Shown: positions 15,303 through 23,791, numbered from the stretch's first letter. The stretch is DNA of 28,622 bases from Candidatus Zhuqueibacterota bacterium (GCA_016783505.1 JADHWK010000030.1:1-28622); one strand, 5' to 3'. The notes: generated by a model not told the origin, from the sequence alone. Made by a program: numbers and translations.

Positions 15303-16846
15303 CGCTTGCTATGTTGGGGCCTATGAAGTTTTTTATTCAACCGGATCCTCCGGGCAATAGCTCGTTGACGGATAAGGGTCTTGTTGCGGATCTTCATCTC
15401 CGGATCCCGTCGGCTATCGGTGTTGTCCGGATGCCTGCGGTAGCGGTAGAGCACCGCAGGCACCCGGTCCACATCGTATTTCTCCGCCACCTGGGTTACC
15501 AGGTCATAGTCCTCAGCGTAGTGCCCGAAATCCTCCTCATTGAAGAGGCCGAATTCCTCGATCACCTTCCGGTGCCAGGTGCGCACCGCCCCGGCGCCAT
15601 CCACCCGCAGATGGTTGTTGCGGTCAAATTCCAGGTGCTCTATAACACCAAACTCGGGCATGGTTTTTCCATCCTCATCCATCAGTTCATAATAGGAGAT
15701 AGCGATGGCACATTTAGGGTTCTTTTCCAGATGATCCACCATCATACCCAAGGTCTTAGGGGTATATTCATCGTCAGAATCCAACTGGCTGATGTATTTC
15801 CCCCGGGCCGCCTTGACCCCCAAGTTCAGGGAAAAAGCGATGATGTTCTTATCGTTTTTAATCAATCGTATCCGGTCATCCCGGCGACAGTATTCTTCCA
15901 CCAGCTCAATCGTCCCGTCCCTGGATCCGTTGTCCACCACGATAATCTCGAAATCCTGCAACGTTCCTTTCAAAATACTGTCCAGGGCCTTACCGATGAA
16001 TCGAACCCGATTGTAGGCGGGAATAATAACGGAGACCATAGGACTAAAGGCCTCATCCCCGCGATAGGGAACCTCGACCGGGTCGTGGGTAAGGTAGGCC
16101 CCCTGGCGCCTGAGGAAATCCTTGAAGGCCTTCTCGATCTCCGCCTCTTCATCCTTTTCGTAAAAGAGATAAGAGAAACCCCCATATTTCCCCTCGCCGG
16201 GGAAGAATAGCTTGGAAGCCCCAACGTTCGTTTTTTCCTCGGCTTCCTCCGGGGAAATCCTCACCCCATACAGGATTTCTGGAAGACGAACCAGATCGTA
16301 ATGTTCGGAGAGCTTCAGCCTCAGGTCATAGTCCTGAGCCGAATTATAGCTGACATCATACCCCCCCACCGCTTTATAACTTTCTCTCCGAATAGCGTAG
16401 ACAAACCCGAAATGGGCCCGTTCGGTCACATCCCCGTCATAATCCCTGAGGATTTTCTCTTCAACATGACCGTCCGGGTAGAGCTCCCGGTAGTCGGCAT
16501 ATACCATGGCTGTCTCTGGTTTGGCCTTCATCGCCTGAAAGTATTTTTCACAAAGATTGGGGTTTAGAACAATGTTAGGAGGCAGTTCCATCACGTAATC
16601 TGAGTGAGCCCGTTTAAACCCATCATATTTCATCGAAGCGATGTTCTTATAGCGGGCATCCACCCGAACGATACGGGGATCGGAGGCTAATAGCTTCTCG
16701 GTTGCAGAGGACAAAGGGTCAAAAATACACTGGTTCAGGATTAAAATTTCTATGTCTTTTAGACTCTGATCCAAAACTCCCTTTAATGTGGTTTCCAAAT
16801 CCTGCTCCGCGGTATATAACGGAATGATAATAGTCATACTTGCCAT
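15299..16846 (-). CDS. Tandem family 2 glycosyltransferase (first domain degenerate)
   Basis: The 515-residue cytoplasmic enzyme has two GT-A domains. Domain 1 (about 1-200) starts MTIIIPLYTAEQDLE, but at the usual DxD position has VMELPPNIVL, so the metal-binding aspartates are missing. Domain 2 (about 268-500) is intact: VSVIIPAYNRVRFIGKALDS, EIIVVDNGSRDGT, LDSDDEYTPKT (DSD at 356-358) and HYAEDYDLVTQVAEKY with the conserved acidic ED base. Domain 2 should transfer a sugar from a nucleotide sugar. Targets are probably cell-surface polysaccharide or glycan, which is inferred. ATG 16846 has GGAGAC 8 bases upstream; MTIII at 16837 is an alternative. The stop lies within a dispersed inverted repeat. 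The window shows no sugar-pathway cluster. Confidence 0.9.
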   Translation of the reverse strand: MASMTIIIPLYTAEQDLETTLKGVLDQSLKDIEILILNQCIFDPLSSATEKLLASDPRIVRVDARYKNIASMKYDGFKRAHSDYVMELPPNIVLNPNLCEKYFQAMKAKPETAMVYADYRELYPDGHVEEKILRDYDGDVTERAHFGFVYAIRRESYKAVGGYDVSYNSAQDYDLRLKLSEHYDLVRLPEILYGVRISPEEAEEKTNVGASKLFFPGEGKYGGFSYLFYEKDEEAEIEKAFKDFLRRQGAYLTHDPVEVPYRGDEAFSPMVSVIIPAYNRVRFIGKALDSILKGTLQDFEIIVVDNGSRDGTIELVEEYCRRDDRIRLIKNDKNIIAFSLNLGVKAARGKYISQLDSDDEYTPKTLGMMVDHLEKNPKCAIAISYYELMDEDGKTMPEFGVIEHLEFDRNNHLRVDGAGAVRTWHRKVIEEFGLFNEEDFGHYAEDYDLVTQVAEKYDVDRVPAVLYRYRRHPDNTDSRRDPEMKIRNKTLIRQRAIARRIRLNKKLHRPQHSKR

Positions 16847-16989
16847 CTTAGTGCGTCTCCAAATTATAATGAGTAACTAAACCAATAAAGATTTTCAAAA
16901 TTCCCCCAGCTTCGGGTAGGCAAAAGTCTAGGCCTTGGTAAAGCCTTTATCTCGAATATTAGGGACAAAGGAGGATGGGAATAATTTTC

Positions 16990-17033
16990 GGAGTTAAGGC
17001 GTAAGCCTTTTAAAATCCTTACGGATTAACTCC
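16990..17033. repeat. Nested hairpin element between glycosyltransferase and SpoIID genes
   Basis: GGAGTTAA (16990-16997) and TTAACTCC (17026-17033) form the outer stem. Inside are two small hairpins, GGCGTAAGCC and ATCCTTACGGAT, giving a cloverleaf-like fold. It lies in the 264-base gap between two minus-strand genes. No T tract follows on the minus strand, so it is not a standard terminator. I see nothing else defined in this gap. Confidence 0.5.
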
Positions 17034-17110
17034 GCCGGTTTTCAAGAATAAATTCGTGGGCTGCTAACCAATCAGGCACCCGATTGAGGGGTAAAATTCC
17101 AAATCTGCGA

Positions 17111-18673
17111 TTAATAGACTTTTCTCATAAATGTGTTCTTATAATAATGACTGAGGATTTCCCGGTAGGATTTTCCCTCCAGCGCCATGGCCGCCGCTCC
17201 CACCTGACAGAGCCCCACCCCGTGCCCCCAACCGGCTCCTTTAAGGATAAATTTTACAGGACGACCGTCTTTCCCCATCTCTTTGACGACATAGAAGCAG
17301 GAGCTGTAAAGGTGGCTTGGGGACAGCATCTTTCGAATCTTCAATTGGTCCCTTATTTCAACTTTCTCTTTTTCACCAATAAATTCCATAACGGTAATCC
17401 TTCCCGAGACACCCCGCTTGACGGGCACCAGATCAAGAATAGGGCCGATTGACTGTCCCAGATTGAGCTGTAGGATTTCTTGAAGCTCCGCCTGGGAATA
17501 GCTCACCTGCCAGCGGAAATATCCCCCTATCCGATGCAGATGCCCGGGAAGGACTACATCGGGACAGGCACAGTAGACCGAAGGTCTGCCGTCAATGAAG
17601 CGCCTAGCGTTTTCATCGTCCTCTAAGGGCAGATAGGTTTCCACTTCGGAGGGATCCTCAGCATCAATCCCGAAGCCCATGTAGGGCACAGGCCCCCCTC
17701 CCCATATGTTTTCGTAGGCCTCCATGGCGCCGCCACAGATTTTGGAATACCGGGCATCGCAGATCTCATCACGGTAAACCAACACCTCCCCAAAAGTATT
17801 TTGAACAGCCTGTATGGACCGTTCCCCCTCCCTGCCCGACCCCTGGTAGCACTGGCAGTGGTCATCGGCACAGAGGTCGAAGTCGGCCTCGGGATGATGC
17901 TTACCCATAGTGGCCAGGGCGGTGTTCCTTCCCGCCACCGTCTGCGCTTTCAACAACTCCGGGGGGCTGTCTGCGGTCATCTCCGAGGAGTTAACACTGT
18001 AGAGGTATTCCTCAAGGGGAAGCTCATTGATCACCTGAACCTTCCCCGAATTGGAAAGGCCCATCTCAACGATACCACGATAGCTCTGGGTCTGAAGATG
18101 TTCCCAGTGAAATTCAATCCCCACCCGGATGTCCCCCACGGCAACTCGTCCCCTTTCCCGATCATCTGGCAAGATCCGAATTTTGTTGGAAACCACCCAG
18201 CCGGTCGGGTTTTGGTCTGAAAATAGACGCAGCTTTCCGACGGGAATCTTTATCCGATCGGGGATCACTTCCACATCTCCCGGGAAACTTTTCAAGGCTT
18301 CCTGGGCTGGGGTAGGATCGCCCCAGTCCCCCAGAAGGAGCCAGAATTCCCGGTTATCGGATAGTTCGGCCGGAAGTTCCGGAAACCGATGACTCATCTG
18401 AACGATCTTGGTCACCCATCCCATTTTACGGAAGGTCTTTTCTTGGTCAGATACAGGTTTTTCTTTTTTATCCCGAAAAACGAGTAACCGATATCTTACC
18501 TCCGCCGGGGAGGGGTCAACCGCCCTGACCTTCCACGGGGTATCAACGGGGGGTAATGTGGTAATCAGATTCCCTTCCCCGTCCTCAATCCGAAACGCTC
18601 CCTGAACCCGGAATTCCGCCTGGTCGGTCTCCTGCAATACCCCGATACGAATCTTTGGACCCTTTGTTGACAT
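17111..18673 (-). CDS. SpoIID/LytB domain protein
   Basis: SpoIID-family proteins are lytic transglycosylases that cleave peptidoglycan stripped of stem peptides. The domain is clear: LPLEEYLYSVNSSEMTADSP with the catalytic-type Glu (about residue 231), LLKAQTVAGRNTALA, ICGGAMEAYENIWGG, and the C-terminal GWGHGVGLCQVGAAAMALEG followed by ILSHYYKNTFM. The N-terminal 200 residues are less typical and include a region like the B-subtilis-type SpoIID N-extension. Many cysteines occur (LCADDHCQCYQG, YCACP), more than usual. No signal peptide is evident, which is odd for a wall enzyme. The start is taken as ATG 18673; a TTG six codons upstream (18691) is also open and neither has a strong ribosome site. 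It follows the symporter gene on the same strand with a short gap. Confidence 0.88.
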   Translation of the reverse strand: MSTKGPKIRIGVLQETDQAEFRVQGAFRIEDGEGNLITTLPPVDTPWKVRAVDPSPAEVRYRLLVFRDKKEKPVSDQEKTFRKMGWVTKIVQMSHRFPELPAELSDNREFWLLLGDWGDPTPAQEALKSFPGDVEVIPDRIKIPVGKLRLFSDQNPTGWVVSNKIRILPDDRERGRVAVGDIRVGIEFHWEHLQTQSYRGIVEMGLSNSGKVQVINELPLEEYLYSVNSSEMTADSPPELLKAQTVAGRNTALATMGKHHPEADFDLCADDHCQCYQGSGREGERSIQAVQNTFGEVLVYRDEICDARYSKICGGAMEAYENIWGGGPVPYMGFGIDAEDPSEVETYLPLEDDENARRFIDGRPSVYCACPDVVLPGHLHRIGGYFRWQVSYSQAELQEILQLNLGQSIGPILDLVPVKRGVSGRITVMEFIGEKEKVEIRDQLKIRKMLSPSHLYSSCFYVVKEMGKDGRPVKFILKGAGWGHGVGLCQVGAAAMALEGKSYREILSHYYKNTFMRKVY

Positions 18674-18727
18674 AATTAGATGATCAGCCAAGTTTCAGCA
18701 ACAAAAGCCTCAAGGCATAATGGGTAA

Positions 18728-20695
18728 TTACGCGGCTTCCCATTTTTCTTCCGTCAGGCTATTAACGATGACAACCACGCAAACAATCATTATCGCCATG
18801 AGTGCTAGTCCTGTAGTTGTGCGACCTAAAATGAATTGCCCGAAGCCTAACAAGACACTGAACGCGCCGATGATTGCCAGAATAGCATTGCGCCAATTTC
18901 GTGGTGTAAACAGCGTTCCCTGGCCCTCATCCAGGCCGACTTTGGCTGCAATGGCCCGCCAGCCTGGTCCGCCAGGATGAACCCTTTTGTAGAATTCGAT
19001 CAACTTGTCTTCATCTACTGGTTTGGTTAACATGGTTACCGTAAGCCAGATTGCTAACGAAATCGGTACGGTATAGATCAATGTCCAAGGGAATTTTTTT
19101 TCTGGTAGTGTTATGGTGAGTATCAGGGCTATGGCAATAATAGAAATAAGAATAATAAAAACCGATGAACGAAGATATTGGGCCCGCCATTCCTTTTTTC
19201 TTAGTCCCCAGATAAACAGTGCGATCAAACCAATGATAATCATTGCAGTGAGAATAATTTTAAGCGTTAGTTCAGATCTTACCAGCAAAACGACTGCCAC
19301 GACGCCAATTATTGAAGCAATAGCAGACATTTCAGACCAGGCATTAATTCGCCACCAGTACCAGCGCGCTATGTAAACTATACCAATACCAGCATTTATA
19401 GCCGAAAGTAATAGCCATGCAAAAAAGATGTCCTTCATCAAAAACGAAATGCCACCGCCCAGTATTGCCATAGAAATTACTGTAATGATGGATACACGAA
19501 CGTAATGTTTTTCAGAAGCATCTTTCTTTATAAAGGGACGATAGAAATCATTGATAATATAGGAAGCCCCCCAATTAATTTGAGTGCTGATGGTGGACAT
19601 GAATGCTGCCAAAAAAGAGGCTAACATGAGACCTAACAAGCCGGGTTTCAAATAGGTCAGCATTACAGCAATATAACCTAATTCTGGATCGGTCGCCAAT
19701 TGTCCAGTAAGTGGATTTTTAGTAGCAATGCCAGGGAATTTAACAGCAGCAACTAGACCAACGATAATCCATGGCCAGGGACGTAAACAGAAGTGGGCAA
19801 TATTAAACCAAAGATATCCTAAAAATGAATGTTTCTCATTTTTAGCAGATATCATGCGTTGTGCCAAATAGGAGCCGCCATCGGTGTTTCCAACAGTCCA
19901 CCATAGAAGAAGAATATATAGCAAAAAAATATGAAACCCATGATTCGGCGAATCAATTGATGGAATAATGGAGGTCATCGAAGCAGCCTGTTCTGTTCCA
20001 TAAATTTGAGGTAACTTGTCCAGAATGATGCCAAACCCTCCGATAGCATTTACCGAAATTATTGCCAGGAAAATGGCCATACCGATAGCTAAAAAGAATT
20101 GGAAAAAATCGGTTACTACCACACCCCAGAGTCCAGAGATTGAGGAATAAGATACGGTGATAAGGATACAGATCATGACTGTCCAGTGCTTGGGTAAATT
20201 AAAAGTCAGCCCCATAATTTTTGTCATGGATAAAATCACCCAGCCCATAACCAGGCAGTTGTAAGGTAAAGCAAAATAGAGCGCCCGAAAACCCCTTAAA
20301 ATTTTAGAGGGTTTACCTGAATAACGGAGGTCAACTAATTCAGTGTCAGTCAAAATGCGCGCCCGTCGCCACAACCGCGAGAAGAAAAACACTCCACCCA
20401 TGAACATGGGAATCTGTGCCCACCAGAACCAGTTCCCCCAGATGCCTTGTTTAACCACTAGACCACTGATCGCTAGTGGGGTATCTGCTGCAAAAGTGGT
20501 AGCAACCATAGAAGTACCAAGAAGCCACCACGGAACGCCACGTCCAGAAGCAAAATAGTCACTAATGCTACGGGTACCGCGACGGGAAAAGTAAATCCCG
20601 ATTAAAATTGAAAACAGAACGTATCCCGCCACAATGGCCCAGTCAATAGTCGCCAGTTGGCGGGTGAAGGAAAACTCTATAGGTTCCGGTGTCAT
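18728..20695 (-). CDS. Sodium:solute symporter family transporter
   Basis: This 655-residue inner-membrane protein has roughly 13-15 hydrophobic segments and the SSS-family layout: TIDWAIVAGYVLFSILIGIY as first helix, SDYFASGRGVPWWLLGTSMV (the xSDYFxAGR-type signature), FAADTPLAISGLV, GLWGVVVTDFFQFFLAIGMA, and FLAAFMSTISTQINWGASYI, which holds the Ser/Thr residues of the second sodium site. It would import a small solute with sodium; the substrate is unknown. A C-terminal soluble stretch (VDEDKLIEFYKRVHPGGPGW) precedes two last helices, as in several SSS subfamilies. ATG 20695 has GGAGGA about 10 bases upstream. It is the first gene of the run 20695 to 17111. Confidence 0.93.
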   Translation of the reverse strand: MTPEPIEFSFTRQLATIDWAIVAGYVLFSILIGIYFSRRGTRSISDYFASGRGVPWWLLGTSMVATTFAADTPLAISGLVVKQGIWGNWFWWAQIPMFMGGVFFFSRLWRRARILTDTELVDLRYSGKPSKILRGFRALYFALPYNCLVMGWVILSMTKIMGLTFNLPKHWTVMICILITVSYSSISGLWGVVVTDFFQFFLAIGMAIFLAIISVNAIGGFGIILDKLPQIYGTEQAASMTSIIPSIDSPNHGFHIFLLYILLLWWTVGNTDGGSYLAQRMISAKNEKHSFLGYLWFNIAHFCLRPWPWIIVGLVAAVKFPGIATKNPLTGQLATDPELGYIAVMLTYLKPGLLGLMLASFLAAFMSTISTQINWGASYIINDFYRPFIKKDASEKHYVRVSIITVISMAILGGGISFLMKDIFFAWLLLSAINAGIGIVYIARWYWWRINAWSEMSAIASIIGVVAVVLLVRSELTLKIILTAMIIIGLIALFIWGLRKKEWRAQYLRSSVFIILISIIAIALILTITLPEKKFPWTLIYTVPISLAIWLTVTMLTKPVDEDKLIEFYKRVHPGGPGWRAIAAKVGLDEGQGTLFTPRNWRNAILAIIGAFSVLLGFGQFILGRTTTGLALMAIMIVCVVVIVNSLTEEKWEAA

Positions 20696-20902
20696 ACTCT
20701 GTGGTTCCTCCGCTTTATGTGATTATTTCCAATTCAGTCTCTAAGATTACTATGGCCCAATCAATCATACTAAATTAACCGTTTTGCGTAACCCTCATAA
20801 GGGATACTTAATAACTGTTTAATATAATATTTTCAGATGAAAAAAACAACCTAATTTTTTAGATTTAGTTTCGGGTGGATGAGAAATTTCATTCAGTAAC
20901 TG

Positions 20903-20928
20903 TTCTTTCAAGGTAAACCTTGAAAGAA
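20903..20928. repeat. Perfect 12-bp inverted repeat
   Basis: TTCTTTCAAGGT and ACCTTGAAAGAA are perfectly complementary around a central AA. No T tract follows on either strand, so it is more like a protein-binding palindrome or a small repeat unit than a terminator. It lies about 210 bases upstream of the symporter start. Confidence 0.55.
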
Positions 20929-21022
20929 TTGTTGCTTACCTTCAGGTTAAAAAAGAGAAAATCAAGTATCTCTACCTTTGTGTATTCTTTCAATCAGGTA
21001 CCAGAGTGAAAGGTTTTTGTAA

Positions 21023-21054
21023 TGCTTCAATCCCGAACATTCGGGATTGAAGCA
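21023..21054. repeat. Perfect 15-bp inverted repeat
   Basis: TGCTTCAATCCCGAA (21023-21037) and TTCGGGATTGAAGCA (21040-21054) are perfectly complementary with a two-base centre. The core AATCCCGAA...TTCGG resembles a second copy near the window end (28564-28579). No T tract adjoins it. Confidence 0.65.
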
Positions 21055-21186
21055 ACTGTTGATTGGCTCTTGTCGGAACAATCTTAGGATTGGAACGATC
21101 TTGGGAAATGACATGAAAAAATGGTGCACCTGCAGAATTTTTTAGATTTAACCTCGGGGGGAGAAATCTTGGTTTGAAATGTCTAT

Positions 21187-22182
21187 TTAAACCTTACCCC
21201 ATTCCCAAAACAGTTCCTTCTGCGGGAACAACCCGAAAATCCCCCCGGTGTGGATGAAAAGAATTTTGTCGCACTTCTTAAATCGCCCCTTTTTGATTTG
21301 ATCTATCAAACCCAACAGGGCTTTGCCTGTGTAAACCGGGTCTAAGATCACCCCCTCCTTTCGGGCTACTCTTTTGATAAATTCCCGTTCTTCGGGCCAG
21401 GTCTGGGAATAGCCCGGCCCCACGTATCCATCAATGATTTTTACGTCTTCTTTTGACAAACCTAAGCTAAGCTTATAATTCCGTTTCGCTTCATCAATAA
21501 TTCCTTTGATCCGGTTTTTGAACTTCTCCTCGTCGTCACACACGTTTACCGATGTGATTTCACTTTTCAATCCGAAGATTTTTTTGCCCATCAACAGTCC
21601 GGCATGGGTCCCCCCCGAGCCGGTAGCGGACAGGATGAGGTCAAAGGCATCCGGTCCGGCCTGATCCTTAATCTCCAGGGCCGCTTTCACGTATCCCATC
21701 GCTCCCAGGGCGTTCGATCCCCCTTCGGGTATAACGTAAGGCTTTCGTCCCTTCGTCTTCAACCTTTCGGCCACCTCCGCCATGATGTCCTCGACCACTT
21801 CATATTCTTCCTCGGTGATGAATTTAAATTCAGAACCAACCAAATAATCAAGGAACAGGTTGCCGTCGTATTCTTTTGTCTCCTGTCCCCGGAGGACGAG
21901 GAAGGGCTTCATCCCCTGGCGGACGGCGGCGATGGCGGTGGCCCGGGCGTGATTGGACTGAATCCCCCCGCAGGTGATGACCATATCCGCCCCCTTTTGA
22001 AGAGCATCGGCCAGCAGAAATTCCAGCTTTCTAACCTTGTTCCCGGTCAGATCCCCCCCGGTCTGGTCATCCCGCTTGATCCAGATTTCAGGACCGCCAA
22101 TTTCTGCCGACAACCTCCCCAATTTCTCAATCCGGGTGGGCAGATTCGCCAGTGTTATTCTCCCCGGAAATTTAAAACCCAT
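21187..22182 (-). CDS. dcyD: D-cysteine desulfhydrase / ACC deaminase family PLP enzyme
   Basis: This is a fold-type II PLP enzyme of the ACC deaminase family. The PLP lysine lies in LTGNKVRKLEFLLADAL, the carboxylate-binding loop in CGGIQSNHARATAIAA, and the phosphate loop in ATGSGGTHAGL. Two positions separate ACC deaminase (Glu and Leu) from D-cysteine desulfhydrase (Ser/Thr and Thr). Here LDPVYTGKALLG and FIHTGGIFGLF have Thr at both, which favours D-cysteine desulfhydrase: D-cysteine to pyruvate, sulfide and ammonia. Length is normal (331 residues). The start is placed at ATG 22182 because GAGGG sits 9 bases upstream; the upstream ATG at 22191 directly abuts that GAGGG. Confidence 0.88.
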   Translation of the reverse strand: MGFKFPGRITLANLPTRIEKLGRLSAEIGGPEIWIKRDDQTGGDLTGNKVRKLEFLLADALQKGADMVITCGGIQSNHARATAIAAVRQGMKPFLVLRGQETKEYDGNLFLDYLVGSEFKFITEEEYEVVEDIMAEVAERLKTKGRKPYVIPEGGSNALGAMGYVKAALEIKDQAGPDAFDLILSATGSGGTHAGLLMGKKIFGLKSEITSVNVCDDEEKFKNRIKGIIDEAKRNYKLSLGLSKEDVKIIDGYVGPGYSQTWPEEREFIKRVARKEGVILDPVYTGKALLGLIDQIKKGRFKKCDKILFIHTGGIFGLFPQKELFWEWGKV

Positions 22183-22265
22183 TTGAATCATCCCTCAATT
22201 TTTTGCTTAACAAGAAAGTTTTAAAGGCTTATATTAAAATGAAAGCTTTTCAAAATAGGGTGAAA

Positions 22266-22514
22266 ATGGCTATTTATGAAGATGTTAAGAAAGCCCTTCA
22301 AGAGTTAATCGTTCCTGAAATCCGCACCCTACAGGTCGAAATGAAACGATTAGACGAAAACCTGCGTGTGGAAATGAAGCGATTGGACGAAAAGATTGAT
22401 TCCTTCCGACACGAATTTGCTTCTGAAATTAAACGGGTAGACCATAGTATTTCTTCCCTTGAAGAGCGATTAGGAATGGTACTTGAGATCAGGGAAAGGC
22501 TGGCTGCCCTATAA
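22266..22514 (+). CDS. Small coiled-coil protein with 11-residue repeats
   Basis: The 82-residue product MAIYEDVKKALQELIVPEIR continues with near-identical copies VEMKRLDENLR and VEMKRLDEKID, then SLEERLGMVLEIRERLAAL. Hydrophobic residues recur at coiled-coil spacing throughout, so it should form a long helical bundle or trimer. Similar small proteins (KxALQExIVPELRxL...IRERLAALE) are familiar as hypothetical proteins in thermophilic and candidate-phylum genomes; I know no function. AGGGTG lies 5 bases before ATG 22266. Upstream in-frame ATGs at 22203 and 22239 lack a ribosome site. It lies between two minus-strand genes, opposite to both. Confidence 0.65.
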   Translation: MAIYEDVKKALQELIVPEIRTLQVEMKRLDENLRVEMKRLDEKIDSFRHEFASEIKRVDHSISSLEERLGMVLEIRERLAAL

Positions 22515-22555
22515 GCAAAAGTTGCTTGACCCACCTGATTTCTCTCCCCCTTTTT

Positions 22556-23554
22556 TCAATCCTTAATCAAATATTTTCCATCTTTCAATTTGTTTTCCTT
22601 TGGGGTAAAATGGGCGTACTGGAGTCCGTCTTTCAGGGAGGCAGCCCCAATCTCCCCGTCTTTGTTTAAAGCAATAAAGGCCAACTGGAAGTCAATCTTG
22701 CCCTTTCGCTGTTTAATCAGTCGCTGCAGAGCCGCTTCGCAGGCCTCCTGGGGGGAAGCCCCCCGGCGCATCTCCTCGACCACTAAAAAGCTTCCACAGG
22801 TCTTGATAGCCGCCTCCCCCCGTCCGGTGGCCCCGGCCCCGCCCACCCCGTTATCCACGTAAAGCCCGGCCCCAATGATGGGAGAATCCCCCACCCGCCC
22901 GTGGATCTTGAAGGCCAGCCCCGAGGTGGTGCAGGCCCCGGCCAGATCGCCATTTTTGTCCAGGGCGATCATGGAGATGGTGTCGTGCCCCTGGGGCGGG
23001 GGGAACCAGTCGTCCTGGTCAGAAAGCTTCTCCTTCCATTCTAACCATCTCTCCCTGGCTTTATCAGTCAGCAGGTTCTGGCGTTTAAACCCGTGGGCTA
23101 AGGCAAAGCGTAACGCCCCCTCCCCCACCAGCATCACGTGGTCAGAACGTTCCATCACCCTCCGGGCCACGGAGATGGGGTGCACGATGTCCTGGAGAAA
23201 AGCTACCGCCCCGCAATTGCCATCGGGACCCATGATGCAGGCATCTAAGGTGACGACACCGTCCTCGTCGGGCAGTCCGCCGTATCCTACCGACATCAAT
23301 TCCGGATCGGCTTCAGAGACGTTCACCCCCTTCTCCACCGCATCCAGGGCTTTGCCCCCAGCCATCAGGATCTCCCCTGCCTTTGTATTGGCGGCCAGCC
23401 CGTGCTTCCAGGTGGAGATGACCACCGGAAACTCTCCCCGCCGGGATGGCCTTCCCTTCGCCCACAGATTCACATACTTTAATTGCGAAAGCCCCAGCCC
23501 GACCAGCCCTGCTTTTTGGAGAAAATCCCTCCGAGTCCATATTTTCTTAACCAT
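22556..23554 (-). CDS. N4-(beta-N-acetylglucosaminyl)-L-asparaginase-like Ntn hydrolase, Tat-exported
   Basis: This enzyme releases aspartate from GlcNAc-asparagine or related beta-aspartyl bonds and matures by self-cleavage. The 332-residue precursor starts with a twin-arginine signal (TRRDFLQKAGLVGLGLSQLK), so it should be exported folded. The self-cleavage site is PQGHDTISMIALD, with nucleophile Thr at about residue 192. Downstream GRVGDSPIIGAGLYVDNGVG and GAGATGRGEAAIKTCGSF are the conserved substrate-binding and glycine-rich blocks. Start ATG 23554 has GAGGGG 6 bases upstream. It converges with the coiled-coil gene and is divergent from the giant beta-helix gene. It could belong to glycoprotein or glycan scavenging; that link is inferred. 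Isoaspartyl peptidase activity is the alternative. Confidence 0.9.
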   Translation of the reverse strand: MVKKIWTRRDFLQKAGLVGLGLSQLKYVNLWAKGRPSRRGEFPVVISTWKHGLAANTKAGEILMAGGKALDAVEKGVNVSEADPELMSVGYGGLPDEDGVVTLDACIMGPDGNCGAVAFLQDIVHPISVARRVMERSDHVMLVGEGALRFALAHGFKRQNLLTDKARERWLEWKEKLSDQDDWFPPPQGHDTISMIALDKNGDLAGACTTSGLAFKIHGRVGDSPIIGAGLYVDNGVGGAGATGRGEAAIKTCGSFLVVEEMRRGASPQEACEAALQRLIKQRKGKIDFQLAFIALNKDGEIGAASLKDGLQYAHFTPKENKLKDGKYLIKD

Positions 23555-23705
23555 ATTTATCCCCTCTTTAATGTTATTCCCAAGTCATCCCTAATCCACC
23601 CCGCAGTCCCCCGGGTGCCTATTATTCCAGAAAATGAACTAACCTAAAAAAGATAAATAAAAAGAAGTTAATAAGCAATAGAAAAAGATAATTGAATAAT
23701 TAATT

Positions 23706-23736
23706 TTGTTAATTTTTTCCTTGATTGCTTTATAAT
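23706..23736 (+). promoter_or_regulatory. Candidate promoter of the beta-helix protein gene
   Basis: TTGTTA (23706-23711) and TATAAT (23731-23736) are separated by 19 bases in a very AT-rich 237-base gap between divergent genes, 55 bases before the ATG. The spacing is 2 bases longer than ideal and AT-rich DNA gives chance matches, so this is weak. Confidence 0.3.
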
Positions 23737-23791
23737 AATTTCGTATTTTAATAAATGGATAAACGGTTATAATTAAAAAAGAGGATGTATC

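Larger units (their letters stand above)
20696..21186. other. 491-base intergenic gap with several inverted and direct repeats
   Basis: I find no coding region here. The gap has two perfect inverted repeats (20903-20928 and 21023-21054), a 15-base direct repeat AATTTTTTAGATTTA at 20853-20867 and 21136-21150, and the word GGAACGATCTTGGGA at 21092-21106, which recurs at 28578-28592. The upstream promoter of the symporter must lie in the first part, near 20700-20850, but no clear -35/-10 pair stands out. The gap looks like a collecting point for small repeats. Confidence 0.6.

Noticed and set aside
15311-16210. Plus-strand open frame of 299 codons opposite the glycosyltransferase
   Set aside because: It is an antisense shadow of a strongly conserved GT2 gene; the translation has no recognisable motif and lacks a ribosome site.
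21604-22224. Plus-strand open frame of 206 codons opposite dcyD
   Set aside because: It mirrors the conserved PLP enzyme and has no convincing domain; the coiled-coil gene start lies at its end in a different frame.
22513-22527. AAGCAA/TTGCTT hairpin as terminator of the coiled-coil gene
   Set aside because: The 6-bp stem is weak and is not followed by a T tract.
22875-23594. Plus-strand open frame of 239 codons opposite the asparaginase
   Set aside because: It is Ser/Pro-rich translation of the reverse strand of a conserved gene.
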